DNA of 64,000 nucleotides from Actinophytocola algeriensis (GTDB lineage: Bacteria; Actinomycetota; Actinomycetes; Mycobacteriales; Pseudonocardiaceae), in NCBI RefSeq assembly GCF_014203735.1, contig NZ_JACHJQ010000002.1:682001-746000 (forward strand). The letters are read 5' to 3'. Within the stretch, counting starts at the first letter, position 1, and the number at the start of each line of letters is the position of its first letter. The notes below the pieces were generated by a model. That model did not search any database, was not told the DNA's origin, and saw only the letters and a list, made by a program, of their open reading frames with translations. The position numbers were made by a program, and so were the translations under genes. Below, piece by piece: positions 43,132 to 52,441 of the stretch.

Positions 43132-46100
43132 TCAGTAACCCAGGGCCTCGTCGATGACGCGGTAGATGCGTTTCTCCGAGACGGGGTACGCGGTCTTGAG
43201 GGTCTGCGCGAAGTAGCTGATGCGCAGTTCCTCGATCATCCAGCGGACCTCGCGCAGCCTCGGGTCGTCGGCGCCCAGCTGGCCCACGGCCTCCTCGTAC
43301 GCCTCCCACACGCCCTGCACGGCGTACGCCCAGTCGGCGTCGCGGGCCGGGCGTTCCGGGAGCTTGTCGAGCCTGCGGAGGATGCCGCCCAGGTAGCGCT
43401 CCACATCGGACAGGTGGCGGTAGCCGGTGGCCGTCACGAAACCGTCGAACACCAGCGCGTTCCGCTGGGCGTGCATGTCGGCCATCGACTCGGCGAACAC
43501 CTTGCCCGTCATCGGCGACATCGCCGCGTCCAGGGTCGCGTTCACCGTCAGCGCGCCGCGGGTCCTGGCCAGCACGTCGTACAGGACGTCGTGCAGGTCC
43601 GCTCGCACCTTGTCGCACAGCGCCGTGAAGGCGTCCGCCGTCCACACCGGACCGCCCGCGGCGGTGACGAGGTGGTCGGCCGCGCAGTTGAGGCAGTCTT
43701 CCAGCAGAGCAGGCACGCTGCCGTGCGGGTTGGCCGACAGGGCCAGCTTCGCGGCGTTGTCCAGGCGGCGCACCACCTGCTTCACCGGCGACGGCACCGT
43801 CAACAGCACCAGCCGCCGCGTGCCGCGCCACATCGCCGACGCCTGTTCGCGCTCGTTGTCATACAGGCGTATCGCCACCGACGTGCCCTCGTCGACCAGC
43901 GCGGGGTAGGCCGTGACCTGCTGGCCCGCGCGGCGCAGCGACACCGACTTCGGCAGTTCATCGAAGTCCCACGAAGTGATGCCGGTTCTTGTGATGCCCT
44001 CGGCGCCGGTCGAGAGCGACTCGCGCACCCGGTCGGCCAGCTCCCGCTTCAGCGCGCCGAGGTCCTTGCCCTCGACGATCGGCTTGCCGTCGGACTCCTC
44101 AACGACCTGGAACGTGGTCTTCAGGTGCTGCGGCACCTGGTCGAGCTGCCACGCGTCCGGCGGCACGACCACGCCGGTCAGCTCACGCAGGATCGCGCCG
44201 ACGTCGTCGACCGTGGGTTCCGGGCCCAGCCGGGCCAGCACCGCGGCCACGTAGTCCGGCACCGGGACGAAGTTGCGGCGCACCGGCTTGGGCAGCGACC
44301 GGATCAGCGCCGTCACCAGCTCGGTGCGCATGCCGGGCACCTGCCACGGCAGACCGTCCGCGCTCACCCGGTTCAGCAGCGGCAGCGGCACCCGCACGGT
44401 CACCCCGTCGGTCGCCTCGCCCGGCTCGAACCGGTACGACAGGGGGAGCTGGATGTCGCCTGACCGCACGGCATCCGGGAAGTCCGCCGCGGTGACGCCG
44501 ACGTCCGGGTTCACCAGCAGGTCGCGGGTGAACGTCAGCAGCTCGGGCTGGGACTCCCTGGTCTTCTTCCACCACGTGTCGAAGTGCCGCCCGGACACCA
44601 CGTCCTGGCCGACCCGTTCGTCGTAGAAGGCGAACAGCGTCTCCTCGTCGACGACGATGTCGCGCCGCCGCGCCTTGTGCTCCAGCTCCTCGGCCTCGGC
44701 GAGCAGCTCGGCGTTGCGCTTGAGGAACTTGTGCCTGCTCTCCCACTCCCCCTGGACCAGGGCGTGGCGGATGAACAGCTCCCGCGCCACCGGCGGGTCG
44801 ATGCGGCCGTAGTTCACCGTCCGGTCCACCACGATCGGCACGCCGAGCAGCGTGACCCGTTCGGTCGCCACGACCGCGCCGCGCTTCTTCTCCCAGCGCG
44901 GTTCGCTGTAGTTGCGGCGCACGAGGTGCCCAGCGAGCGGTTCGATCCACTCGGGTTCGATCTTCGCGACGATCCGGCCCCACAGCCGGGTCGTCTCCAC
45001 CAGCTCGGCGGCCATGATCCAGCGCGGCTGCTTCTTGAACAGGGCGGAACCGGGGAAGATGCCGAACCGCGCGTTGCGGGCACCGAGGTAGTCGTGCTTG
45101 GACTCCTTGACGTCCTTCAGGCCGATGTGTGACAGCAGGCCCGCGAGCAGCGACATGTGCACCTGTTTGGCCGGCGCTGGTGACTCGTTCGGCACCACGT
45201 CCAGGCTCCTGGTCATCTGCTTCAGCTGACCGGCCACGTCCTGCCACTCCCGCACCCGCAGGTAGTTCAGGTACTCGGCGCGGCACAGCTTGCGGAACCG
45301 GTTGGCCGACAGGTCGCGCTTCTGCTCGGTCAGGTACTCCCAGAGCTTGAGGTAGGACATGAAGTCCGACTCCGGGTCCCGGAACCGGGCGTGCTGCTGG
45401 TCGGCCTGGGTCTGCTTGTCGACGGGCCGTTCCCGGGGGTCCTGGATGGACAGCGCGGCGGCGATGACCGTGACCTCGGTGACGCAGCCGTTCTTGTCCG
45501 CTTCCAGGACCATGCGCGCGAGGCGCGGGTCAACGGGGAGGCGGGAGAGCTTGTGCCCCAACGGGGTCAGCCGCGGTGTCGTGTCCTTCGTGGACGTCTC
45601 GAGCGCGCCCAGCTCGTGCAGCAGGTTCATGCCGTCGGTGATGTTGCGGCGGTCCGGCGGCTCGACGAACGGGAACTCGGCGATGTCGCCCAGGTCGGCG
45701 GCGGCCATCTGGAGGATGACCGACGCGAGGTTGGTCCGCAGGATCTCCGGGTCGGTGAACTCGGGCCGCGCGTCGAAGTCGTCCTCGGGGTACAGCCGGA
45801 TGCAGATGCCGTCCGAGGTGCGGCCGCAGCGGCCCTTGCGCTGGTTCGCCGACGCCTGGGAGATCGGCTCGATCGGCAGCCGCTGGACCTTCAACCGGTT
45901 GCTGTACCGGGAGATCCGCGCGAAGCCGGGGTCGATGACGTACTTGATGCCGGGCACCGTCAGCGACGTCTCCGCCACGTTCGTGGCCAGGACGACGCGG
46001 CGCCCACGATGTCGCTGGAAGACCCGGCGTTGCTCGCCGGAGGACAGCCGGGCATACAGCGGCAGGATCTCCAGGCCCGGTTTCTCCATCGCCACCAGCG

Positions 46101-47067
46101 CGTCCGTGGTGTCGCGGATCTCCCGTTCGCCGGAGAGGAACACGAGGATGTCGCCGGGGCCCTCGGTGGACAGCTCGTCGACCGCGTCGAGGATCGCCTG
46201 CGTCTGGTCACGGTCCGGATCGGCGTCGGGATCGTCGGGGTCCACGATCGGGCGGTAGCGCACCTCGACCGGGTAGGTCCGGCCGGAGACCTCGACGATC
46301 GGGGCGTCGTCACTGTGTTGTCCTCCGGGGGACGATCCCCCCAACCCCCGAAAATGCCGCGAGAACCGCTCCGCATCTATCGTGGCGGAGGTGATGATCA
46401 CCTTGAGGTCGGGGCGGCGCGGCAGGAGGCGCTTGAGGTAGCCGAGGATGAAGTCGATGTTGAGGCTGCGCTCGTGCGCCTCGTCGATGATCAGCGTGTC
46501 GTACTGGCGCAGCATCCGGTCGGACTGCAGCTCGGCGAGCAGGATGCCGTCGGTCATCAGCTTGACGTAGGTCTTGTCGCTGACCTGGTCGGTGAACCGG
46601 ATCTTCCAGCCGACGGCGTCACCGAGCTTGACGTCCAGCTCCTCGGAGATCCGTTCCGCCACGGTGCGGGCGGCGATCCGGCGCGGCTGGGTGTGCCCGA
46701 TCAGGCCGCGGACCCCTCGGCCCAGCTCCAGGCAGATCTTCGGCAGCTGGGTCGTCTTGCCGGAGCCGGTCTCCCCGGCCACGATCACGACCTGGTGTTC
46801 CTCGATGGCCTTGCGGATGTCGTCGCGCCGCTGGCTGATCGGCAGCTCGCCGGGATAGGAGACCTTCGGGATCGACGCGGCGCGGGCGGCCACGCGGCCC
46901 TCGGCCTTGTCGATCTCGTCGGCGATCTCCGCGGCCCGCGCGTCCCGGACGTCGGCGTTCTTGATCTTCCCCAGACCGTCGATGCGGCGGCGCAGCCTGC
47001 GCTCGTCCCGGAGCATCAGCTCGGACAGGCGCGCGCGGAGGTCATGGGTGCGGGTGGGCGTACTCAT
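43132..47067 (-). CDS. hrpA: ATP-dependent RNA helicase HrpA
   Basis: A 1311-aa DEAH-box helicase, the usual size for HrpA. Motifs: Walker A GETGSGKTTQLPK, HTQPRRIAARTVA, motif II DEAHERSLN, motif III SATIDAERFSRHF, NVAETSLTVPGIKYV, motif VI QRKGRCGRTSDG, then helicase-associated and OB domains and the long HrpA-specific DUF3418 C-terminus (ending ISYFAQTLKTAYPVSEKRIY). HrpA acts on mRNA and on collided ribosomes in E. coli. ATG 47067 is chosen; TAGGCT lies 10 nt upstream and GGAG lies in between. Confidence 0.95.
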   Translation of the reverse strand: MSTPTRTHDLRARLSELMLRDERRLRRRIDGLGKIKNADVRDARAAEIADEIDKAEGRVAARAASIPKVSYPGELPISQRRDDIRKAIEEHQVVIVAGETGSGKTTQLPKICLELGRGVRGLIGHTQPRRIAARTVAERISEELDVKLGDAVGWKIRFTDQVSDKTYVKLMTDGILLAELQSDRMLRQYDTLIIDEAHERSLNIDFILGYLKRLLPRRPDLKVIITSATIDAERFSRHFRGLGGSSPGGQHSDDAPIVEVSGRTYPVEVRYRPIVDPDDPDADPDRDQTQAILDAVDELSTEGPGDILVFLSGEREIRDTTDALVAMEKPGLEILPLYARLSSGEQRRVFQRHRGRRVVLATNVAETSLTVPGIKYVIDPGFARISRYSNRLKVQRLPIEPISQASANQRKGRCGRTSDGICIRLYPEDDFDARPEFTDPEILRTNLASVILQMAAADLGDIAEFPFVEPPDRRNITDGMNLLHELGALETSTKDTTPRLTPLGHKLSRLPVDPRLARMVLEADKNGCVTEVTVIAAALSIQDPRERPVDKQTQADQQHARFRDPESDFMSYLKLWEYLTEQKRDLSANRFRKLCRAEYLNYLRVREWQDVAGQLKQMTRSLDVVPNESPAPAKQVHMSLLAGLLSHIGLKDVKESKHDYLGARNARFGIFPGSALFKKQPRWIMAAELVETTRLWGRIVAKIEPEWIEPLAGHLVRRNYSEPRWEKKRGAVVATERVTLLGVPIVVDRTVNYGRIDPPVARELFIRHALVQGEWESRHKFLKRNAELLAEAEELEHKARRRDIVVDEETLFAFYDERVGQDVVSGRHFDTWWKKTRESQPELLTFTRDLLVNPDVGVTAADFPDAVRSGDIQLPLSYRFEPGEATDGVTVRVPLPLLNRVSADGLPWQVPGMRTELVTALIRSLPKPVRRNFVPVPDYVAAVLARLGPEPTVDDVGAILRELTGVVVPPDAWQLDQVPQHLKTTFQVVEESDGKPIVEGKDLGALKRELADRVRESLSTGAEGITRTGITSWDFDELPKSVSLRRAGQQVTAYPALVDEGTSVAIRLYDNEREQASAMWRGTRRLVLLTVPSPVKQVVRRLDNAAKLALSANPHGSVPALLEDCLNCAADHLVTAAGGPVWTADAFTALCDKVRADLHDVLYDVLARTRGALTVNATLDAAMSPMTGKVFAESMADMHAQRNALVFDGFVTATGYRHLSDVERYLGGILRRLDKLPERPARDADWAYAVQGVWEAYEEAVGQLGADDPRLREVRWMIEELRISYFAQTLKTAYPVSEKRIYRVIDEALGY

Positions 47068-47154
47068 CTCGTCTCCGAGCCTAACCGCGTGGACCAGCGG
47101 GTTATTTCCCCGGGCGCCGGGAATAGACGCGCAGCGTGGCCGGTTGGTGGCGAC

Positions 47155-47532
47155 ATGACCAAGAAGTTGAGCCCTCAAGAACTTGAGCTGCTGAACGAGC
47201 CCCAGATCGCGACCGTCGCGACCGTGATGGCCGACGGTTCGCCCCAGCTGACCCCGGTGTGGATCGACACCGACGGCGAGGCGATCCTGTTCAACACCGC
47301 GAAGGGGCGCGTGAAGCACCGCAACCTGGTGCGCAACCCGAAGGTCGCCGTGACGGTGGTCGACAAGGACGACTTCTACCGCCTCGTCAACGTGCGCGGC
47401 ACTGCCGAGATCGTCGAAGAGGGCGCCGACGACCACATCGACAAGCTCGCGAAGAAGTACCTCGGCGCCGACAGCTACCCGTGGCGCAAGGCCGACGAGC
47501 AGCGGGTCATCGTCCGCGTCATCCCGGACTGA
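47155..47532 (+). CDS. PPOX-class F420-dependent (pyridoxamine 5'-phosphate oxidase-like) protein
   Basis: A 125-aa split-barrel flavin/F420-binding protein. The fold is recognisable from LLNEPQIATVATVMADGSPQ, LTPVWIDTDGEAILFNTAKG, RVKHRNLVRNPKVAVTVVDK and VRGTAEIVEEGADDHIDKLA. Actinobacterial members often use F420 to reduce enones, biliverdin or similar compounds. It diverges from hrpA and is followed after 12 nt by the convergent YciO gene. Cofactor and substrate are inferred. Confidence 0.88.
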   Translation: MTKKLSPQELELLNEPQIATVATVMADGSPQLTPVWIDTDGEAILFNTAKGRVKHRNLVRNPKVAVTVVDKDDFYRLVNVRGTAEIVEEGADDHIDKLAKKYLGADSYPWRKADEQRVIVRVIPD

Positions 47533-47544
47533 GCGGACCCGGCC

Positions 47545-48171
47545 TCAGGCCAGGCCGAACCTGGCCAGGTCGCCGGCGCCCTCGCGGATGACCTCGGCCT
47601 CGTCCTCCGAGAAGTCGAGCACCGTGGTCGGCTCGGTGCCGCAGTCGCCGGAGTCGATCACGGCGTCGACCACGTGGTCGAGCGCCTCCTTGATCTCCCA
47701 GCCCTGCGTCATCGGCTCCTCCTCACCCGGCATGAGCAGGGTGCTCGACAGCAACGGCTCCCCCAGCTCGGCGAGGATGGCCCGCGTGGCCACGTGGTCG
47801 GGGATCCGCACGCCGACGGTCTTCTTCTTGGCGTGCATCAGCCTGCGCGGCACCTCCTTCGTGGCGGGCAGGATGAACGTGTACGGCCCCGGCGTGGACG
47901 CCTTGACCGCGCGGAACACCGTGTTGCTGAGGTAGACGAACTGGCCCAGCTGCGCGAAGTCGTGGCACACGAGCGTGAAGTGGTGGCGGTCGTCGAGCTG
48001 CCGGATCGTCTTGATCCGCTCCAGCCCCTCCTTGTTGCCGAGCTGGCAGCCCAGCGCGAAGCACGAGTCGGTCGGGTACGCGATCAGCCCACCGGACCGC
48101 ACCAGGTCGACGATCTGGCCGATCGAGCGCCGCTGCGGGTTGTCGGGATGCACGTCGAAGTACTTCGCCAC
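47545..48171 (-). CDS. YciO/YrdC/Sua5-family protein
   Basis: A 208-aa protein of the threonylcarbamoyl-AMP synthase superfamily. The nucleotide-binding region is GGLIAYPTDSCFALGCQLGN with KTIRQLDDRHHFTLVCHDFA, then PGPYTFILPATKEVPRRLMH and KKKTVGVRIPDH. The length and HHFTLVCHD element suit the YciO branch, whose own function is less clear than that of TsaC/Sua5. GTG 48171 follows TAAGCT by 6 nt (leaderless). Confidence 0.86.
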   Translation of the reverse strand: MAKYFDVHPDNPQRRSIGQIVDLVRSGGLIAYPTDSCFALGCQLGNKEGLERIKTIRQLDDRHHFTLVCHDFAQLGQFVYLSNTVFRAVKASTPGPYTFILPATKEVPRRLMHAKKKTVGVRIPDHVATRAILAELGEPLLSSTLLMPGEEEPMTQGWEIKEALDHVVDAVIDSGDCGTEPTTVLDFSEDEAEVIREGAGDLARFGLA

Positions 48172-48177
48172 CCGGCG

Positions 48178-48183
48178 AGCTTA
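48178..48183 (-). promoter_or_regulatory. -10-like hexamer TAAGCT for the YciO-family gene
   Basis: Minus-strand TAAGCT, then 6 nt, then GTG 48171; no Shine-Dalgarno sequence. Confidence 0.35.
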
Positions 48184-48272
48184 GGGTGATCGTCGTTCCG
48201 CACACCTGTTCACACGCCGGCCGCCGCCCGAGGGGCAGGCGTCACGCGGTGGACCGTCCTCGACGTCCCGCG

Positions 48273-48644
48273 TCAGAGGCGGACCTGGGTGGTCACCAGG
48301 CGGTCCAGCTCGGCGGCCGGGTCGTCGGTCAGGCCGGTGTGGGCCGGGGACGTCTGCAGGATGGTGCTGCGGGGGGCGGTCAGCCAGCGGAAGCGCTGGC
48401 CGACGCTGGTGCCCGCCATGGGGCCGGTGCCCTCGCAGGCCTGGCACATCGACTGGAGGGCCGCGTCCAGGGTGTCCAGGTCCAGGTCCGGGTCGAGGGC
48501 GCGCAGGCGGTCCCGGTCCACCGCCACCGCGCAGCGCAGAAAACGGAGCTTGGCGCAGTAGACGATCGCGCCCACGTTCATGAACTCGCCGCGTTCCTGG
48601 CGGGGCACGGCGCGTACGAGGGCGTACTCAAACACGTGCGGCAC
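48273..48644 (-). CDS. DUF3037 protein partnered with HipA-like kinase
   Basis: A 123-aa protein of the DUF3037 family: PHVFEYALVRAVPRQERGEF, MNVGAIVYCAKLRFLRCAVA, then a helical DLDTLDAALQSMCQACEG region. GTG 48644 is chosen because GGAGGAG lies 4 nt upstream; it lies inside the kinase gene (17-nt overlap). GTG 48635 is an alternative. The overlapping pair with a HipA-like kinase suggests a two-component module, perhaps regulator and kinase. Function unknown. Confidence 0.78.
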   Translation of the reverse strand: MPHVFEYALVRAVPRQERGEFMNVGAIVYCAKLRFLRCAVAVDRDRLRALDPDLDLDTLDAALQSMCQACEGTGPMAGTSVGQRFRWLTAPRSTILQTSPAHTGLTDDPAAELDRLVTTQVRL

Positions 48645-49413
48645 GGGTCTCCTCCAGTGCGGCGACCCAGTCGGGTGCGTCGGCGAGGCGCGCCGCGAAG
48701 TATGCCGCATAGGCGTCCCGGGCCGCCGCCGGCGACCCCAGCGCCGGGTCCAGCCACTCGTCCGGGACCAGGGACAGGATCTCGCTGATCAGCCTCGGGG
48801 TCACCTGCGGGCGCAGTGCCGCGTCCGCCTCCGCTATCGAGCCTGCCACCGGCATCATCACGTGGTCGGCGGCGTCGTAGCGGTACGTCGGCGCCGGGCG
48901 CCAGCCCGGTTGCCAGCGGTGGTGGAAGATCAGGGCCGCGCCGTGGTCGATCAGCCAGATCTGGCGGTGCCACAGGAGCATGTTCGGGTTGCGCCAGCTG
49001 CGGTCGACGTTGAGGACCAGGGAGTCCAGCCACAGCAGGCGTGCGGCCAGGTCGCTGCCCGGCTCCTTGACGCGCGGGTTGAAGTCGAACGAGCCCGGCA
49101 GGTAGTCCACACCGAGGTTGGTGCCCTGGCTCGCGCGGAGGAGGTCCTGGATCTCCTCGTCCGGCTCCGCACGGGACAGTTCCGGGTCCAGGTCCACGAG
49201 GACCAGCTCCGGCACGCGGAAACCCAACCGCCTAGCCAGTTCGCCGACGATGATCTCCGCCGTCAGCGCCTTCAGGCCCTGGCCGGCGCCGCGGAACTTG
49301 AGTACGTACATGCCGAGGTCGTCCGCCTCGACGAGACCGGGGAGCGACCCGCCCTCCCGGAACGGCGTCACGTAGCGGGTGGCCGCCACGGTACGCAGGC
49401 TGTGCTGATCCAC
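48628..49413 (-). CDS. HipA-like (PI3/4-kinase-fold) protein kinase
   Basis: A 261-aa protein with the catalytic features of HipA-family kinases: Lys39 in GMYVLKFRGAGQG, catalytic loop VLNVDRSWRNPN (Asp137, then Asn) and metal-binding Asp156 in WLIDHGAALIFHH. It is shorter than E. coli HipA (about 440 aa) and lacks the HipA N1 domain. GTG 49413 is the likely start. No HipB-like antitoxin is adjacent; the overlapping DUF3037 gene takes that position. Targets unknown. Confidence 0.82.
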   Translation of the reverse strand: MDQHSLRTVAATRYVTPFREGGSLPGLVEADDLGMYVLKFRGAGQGLKALTAEIIVGELARRLGFRVPELVLVDLDPELSRAEPDEEIQDLLRASQGTNLGVDYLPGSFDFNPRVKEPGSDLAARLLWLDSLVLNVDRSWRNPNMLLWHRQIWLIDHGAALIFHHRWQPGWRPAPTYRYDAADHVMMPVAGSIAEADAALRPQVTPRLISEILSLVPDEWLDPALGSPAAARDAYAAYFAARLADAPDWVAALEETRAARV

Positions 49414-49430
49414 ATCCGCATCATGGCAGG

Positions 49431-50807
49431 TCAGGACTTGACCCTCACACGGAGTTTCACGCCGGTCGCCGCGACCAGCAGCGCACCCGCCACGGACAGC
49501 GCCGCCGTGACGACCGCCGCCGTGTCCCAGCCCGCGATCAGCGCCGCCCGGTCGGCGTGGGCGGCGATCACCGCGACGATCGTGATCCCCAGCGCGGCGC
49601 CGACGTAGCGGGCGGTGTTGTTCGCGCCGCTGCCCACGCTCGCCTTGCCCGGCGGCACGCTCGTCACCGCGATCTGGCCGAGGGCGGCGTTCAGGACACC
49701 ACTGCCCACCCCCGCGACGAGCAGGCCCGGCAGCAGGTCCAGGGCCGACGTGCCGGTGTCGAGGCCGGTCAGCATCAGCTGCCCGGCCGCGATCACGATC
49801 AGGCCGGCGACGATCCTGGCCCGCGCGCTCCACCCGGCGGGCAGCCTGCGGGCGAGCAGCGCGACCACCGCGCTCGTCGCCGACCACGCGAGCAGCAGCA
49901 GCGCCGCGTCGAGCGTCGTGTAGTGGAAGGCGCGCTGGAAGAACGTGGGCGTGAACGACATCAGCGCGATGATGCCCACACCGGTGGCCGTGCCCGCGAC
50001 GACCGACGCCACGAACTCCGGGCGCCGGAACAGGCCGAGAGCGAGCATCGGCGCGCGGGCGCGGCGTTCCCACAGCACGAACGCGGCCAGCAGCACGGCC
50101 GCCGCCGCGAACAGCCCGGTCACGACCGGCCTGCCCCAGTCCTGCCGCCCTTCGACCAGAGCGGAGAGCAGCGCGACCAGCCCCGCGCCGAGCAGGACCG
50201 CGCCGGTGACGTCGACCGGGCGCGGCCGGTCGGCCCGCTCCTCGGTCAGGGTCAGCCGAGCAACTACCGCGAGGACCGCGGCGAACCCGGCCAGCAGCCA
50301 GTACCCCGCCCGCCACGAACCCGCGACCGCCAGCAGGCCCATCACGACCGGGCCCACCGCGATGCCGGCGCCGACGCTCGCGCCCCAGACACCGGTGGCG
50401 TGCGCGCGCCGAGGACCGGCCGGGAACTCGGCGGCGATGCAGCCGAGGCTGCACGACAGCACGGCCGCGCCGCCGATCCCCTGCCCGATCCGCGCGATCA
50501 CCAGCACCAGCGTGTCCGGGGTGACGGCGGCCAGCACCGAGGTCAGCGCGAGGAGCACCGTCCCGGCGACGAACACCTTGCGGCGGCCGTGGTCGTCGGC
50601 CACCGCGCCCGACACCAGCAGCGCGACCGCGAGGCCGACGGACATCGAACTGAGGATCCAGGCCTGCCCGCCCGGGTCGCTGTGCAGGGTCTCGGCCGTG
50701 TCCGCGAGGGACGCGAGCGGCGTGGTGAACGCGACGAGCACGAGAAAGGTCCCGCCCGCGGCGACGGCCAGTGTCCGGTTCACGATCGATCCCTTCAGTT
50801 CGGTCAT
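49431..50807 (-). CDS. MFS drug-efflux-type transporter (DHA2/EmrB-like)
   Basis: A 458-aa protein with about 14 hydrophobic segments. The loop 2-3 motif is SGAVADDHGRRKVFVAGTVL and motif C-like glycines lie in GVWGASVGAGIAVGPVVMG, the pattern of proton-coupled drug exporters. ATG 50807 is given; GTG 50783, with AAGGGA upstream, may be the real start. It diverges from an HxlR regulator across a 47-nt region with a perfect palindrome, so that regulator most likely controls it. Substrate unknown. Confidence 0.86.
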   Translation of the reverse strand: MTELKGSIVNRTLAVAAGGTFLVLVAFTTPLASLADTAETLHSDPGGQAWILSSMSVGLAVALLVSGAVADDHGRRKVFVAGTVLLALTSVLAAVTPDTLVLVIARIGQGIGGAAVLSCSLGCIAAEFPAGPRRAHATGVWGASVGAGIAVGPVVMGLLAVAGSWRAGYWLLAGFAAVLAVVARLTLTEERADRPRPVDVTGAVLLGAGLVALLSALVEGRQDWGRPVVTGLFAAAAVLLAAFVLWERRARAPMLALGLFRRPEFVASVVAGTATGVGIIALMSFTPTFFQRAFHYTTLDAALLLLAWSATSAVVALLARRLPAGWSARARIVAGLIVIAAGQLMLTGLDTGTSALDLLPGLLVAGVGSGVLNAALGQIAVTSVPPGKASVGSGANNTARYVGAALGITIVAVIAAHADRAALIAGWDTAAVVTAALSVAGALLVAATGVKLRVRVKS

Positions 50808-50824
50808 CGAACCGTAGCTCACTG

Positions 50825-50848
50825 GTTCAGTGACTGAACTGATAATCT
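50825..50848. promoter_or_regulatory. HxlR operator palindrome and promoter element in the MFS/HxlR divergent region
   Basis: GTTCAGTGACTGAAC (50825-50839) is a perfect palindrome with 7-bp arms around a central G. It is followed by TAATCT (50843-50848), which ends 6 nt before the HxlR GTG (leaderless). On the other strand TACGGT lies just before the MFS start. One bound dimer could control both genes. Confidence 0.6.
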
Positions 50849-50854
50849 CGTCAC

Positions 50855-51370
50855 GTGGGACTCGGGAAGAACTACGACGGCCAGGACTGTTCCCTGGCGC
50901 GCGCACTGGAGATCGTGGGCGAGCGCTGGACGATGCTCGTACTGCGGGACTGCTTCTTCGGCGTCCGCCGGTTCACCGACCTGCAGGCGCACCTGGACGT
51001 CCCCAGGGCCGTGCTCACCGAACGCCTGACGACACTCGTCGACGACGGCATCCTCGAACGCACCGAGTACCGCCGCGGCCGCCACGAGTACCGCCTCACC
51101 CAGCGCGGCCTCGACCTGTGGCCCGCACTGTTCGCACTCTCCCAGTGGGGCGAACGGCACCGCGCCCCGAACGGCCGCCGCCGGATCTTCACCCACGCCG
51201 CGTGCGACACCGCCCTCGAACCGACCGGTCTCTGCCCGGCCTGCGGCACGGTCCCGCCACCGGCGGACATCGACATGACCCCGGGCCCCGGCATGCGCCC
51301 GGTCCGCGACGACGCGGTGAGCGTCGCGCTGCGGTCCCGCCACCGCCTGCTGACCCCGCTCATGGCCTGA
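50855..51370 (+). CDS. HxlR-family transcriptional regulator
   Basis: A 171-aa winged-helix regulator. The family signature is at the N-terminus: QDCSLARALEIVGERWTMLV followed by LRDCFFGVRRFTDLQAHLDV and RAVLTERLTTLVDDGILERT. The Cys in QDCSLARA is conserved in HxlR proteins and senses electrophiles or oxidants in some. The C-terminal extension contains CPACG, a possible metal or redox site. Divergent from the MFS gene. Confidence 0.9.
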   Translation: MGLGKNYDGQDCSLARALEIVGERWTMLVLRDCFFGVRRFTDLQAHLDVPRAVLTERLTTLVDDGILERTEYRRGRHEYRLTQRGLDLWPALFALSQWGERHRAPNGRRRIFTHAACDTALEPTGLCPACGTVPPPADIDMTPGPGMRPVRDDAVSVALRSRHRLLTPLMA

Positions 51371-51393
51371 GCACGGCGGCACGGCGGTCCCCG

Positions 51394-52389
51394 CTAGCGG
51401 ATCGCGGCCGCGTGTTGCGGGATCAGGTCCGCGCGGAGGGACTCCTTCAGCTCCGGCATGCCCCGGCCGACGACCACGCCTTCCTTGCCGGTGCGCTGGG
51501 CGTACTCGACCACCCTGCGGTAGTGGTCCAGGTACAGGTTGGGGCGGTCCGGGCGGGTGGTGGGACGTGCCGACCAATGGCGGGTGACCGGCCACCGCGG
51601 GTGGTCGAGGATCGAGATGAACGCCTCCAGCTCGCTCGTGTCCGTGGCGCGGTAGGTGCCCACCAGGACGTCCGGCTGGCGCAGCAGCACCGTCAGGTAG
51701 CCAGTGGTCTGCGGCAGGGGGGACAGCTTCCCCGCGTACTTCTTCTCGTTGTGGCGCAGCACCCGCGCGATCTCCAGCGGGTCCAGCGTGGCGCCGGGAA
51801 CCAGGTCGACCGTGAGCGCCTCGTCGCCGTCCACCGTGCGGATGACCTGCCGCATGTTGTGCCTGCGTTTGCGCTTCATCGACTGCACCCACTCCATGAC
51901 CGACTGCCACGCCGACGTGCGCAGCACGCCCAGTGCCTCGGTCGGGCGGGAGACGCAGCGGCCCATCGCCTCGACCTCGGCCGTCGTCAGCTGGCGCAGC
52001 AGTGCGCCGCCGCAGCCGAGGCCCAGCTCGCGGCGCATGGCGGACGTGTAGTCGCGGAGGAAGTCGGTGACCGGGAGGTCGTTCGCCCACCAGCCGGTGA
52101 CCGAACCGGTGCCGGGGCTGCGCACATGCAGGACACCGACGAGCCTGCCCCGGCCGGTGCCGACGAAACCGTTGCGGCGCACCGGGAGTCCGGCCCAGTT
52201 CGCGAAGACCACGCCGTCCGCGGCCGGGCCGTTGCGCAGCACCGACACGAACAGCGGGACGCGGGACGTCCACGCCTGCGCCGCCAGCACCTCCCACGCC
52301 CAGTCCGCCCGCAGCGCGGCCCTCGCCCGGAGATCCCGCCAGTACGACGGTTCCTCGTCATAGCGCGGGTCGAGCACCTCCCAGCTCAC
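51394..52389 (-). CDS. FemAB/BioF2-like GNAT acyltransferase (first of a pair)
   Basis: A 331-aa protein of the GNAT-like Acetyltransf_6/FemAB group. The recognisable part is the basic helix SMKRKRRHNMRQVIRTVDGD, equivalent to the SRNRRKNVRR block of these enzymes, followed by a second GNAT half (LEIARVLRHNEKKYAGKLSP, then ELEAFISILDHPRWPVTRHW). Family members transfer an acyl or aminoacyl group to an amine. GTG 52389 lies 52 nt after the next paralogue's stop, in the same direction. Substrate unknown. Confidence 0.62.
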   Translation of the reverse strand: MSWEVLDPRYDEEPSYWRDLRARAALRADWAWEVLAAQAWTSRVPLFVSVLRNGPAADGVVFANWAGLPVRRNGFVGTGRGRLVGVLHVRSPGTGSVTGWWANDLPVTDFLRDYTSAMRRELGLGCGGALLRQLTTAEVEAMGRCVSRPTEALGVLRTSAWQSVMEWVQSMKRKRRHNMRQVIRTVDGDEALTVDLVPGATLDPLEIARVLRHNEKKYAGKLSPLPQTTGYLTVLLRQPDVLVGTYRATDTSELEAFISILDHPRWPVTRHWSARPTTRPDRPNLYLDHYRRVVEYAQRTGKEGVVVGRGMPELKESLRADLIPQHAAAIR

Positions 52390-52441
52390 GACTCCCCCTC
52401 GCAGGCACCGGGAAGTCCTCGCATCCGACGGTTCGCTCCGC

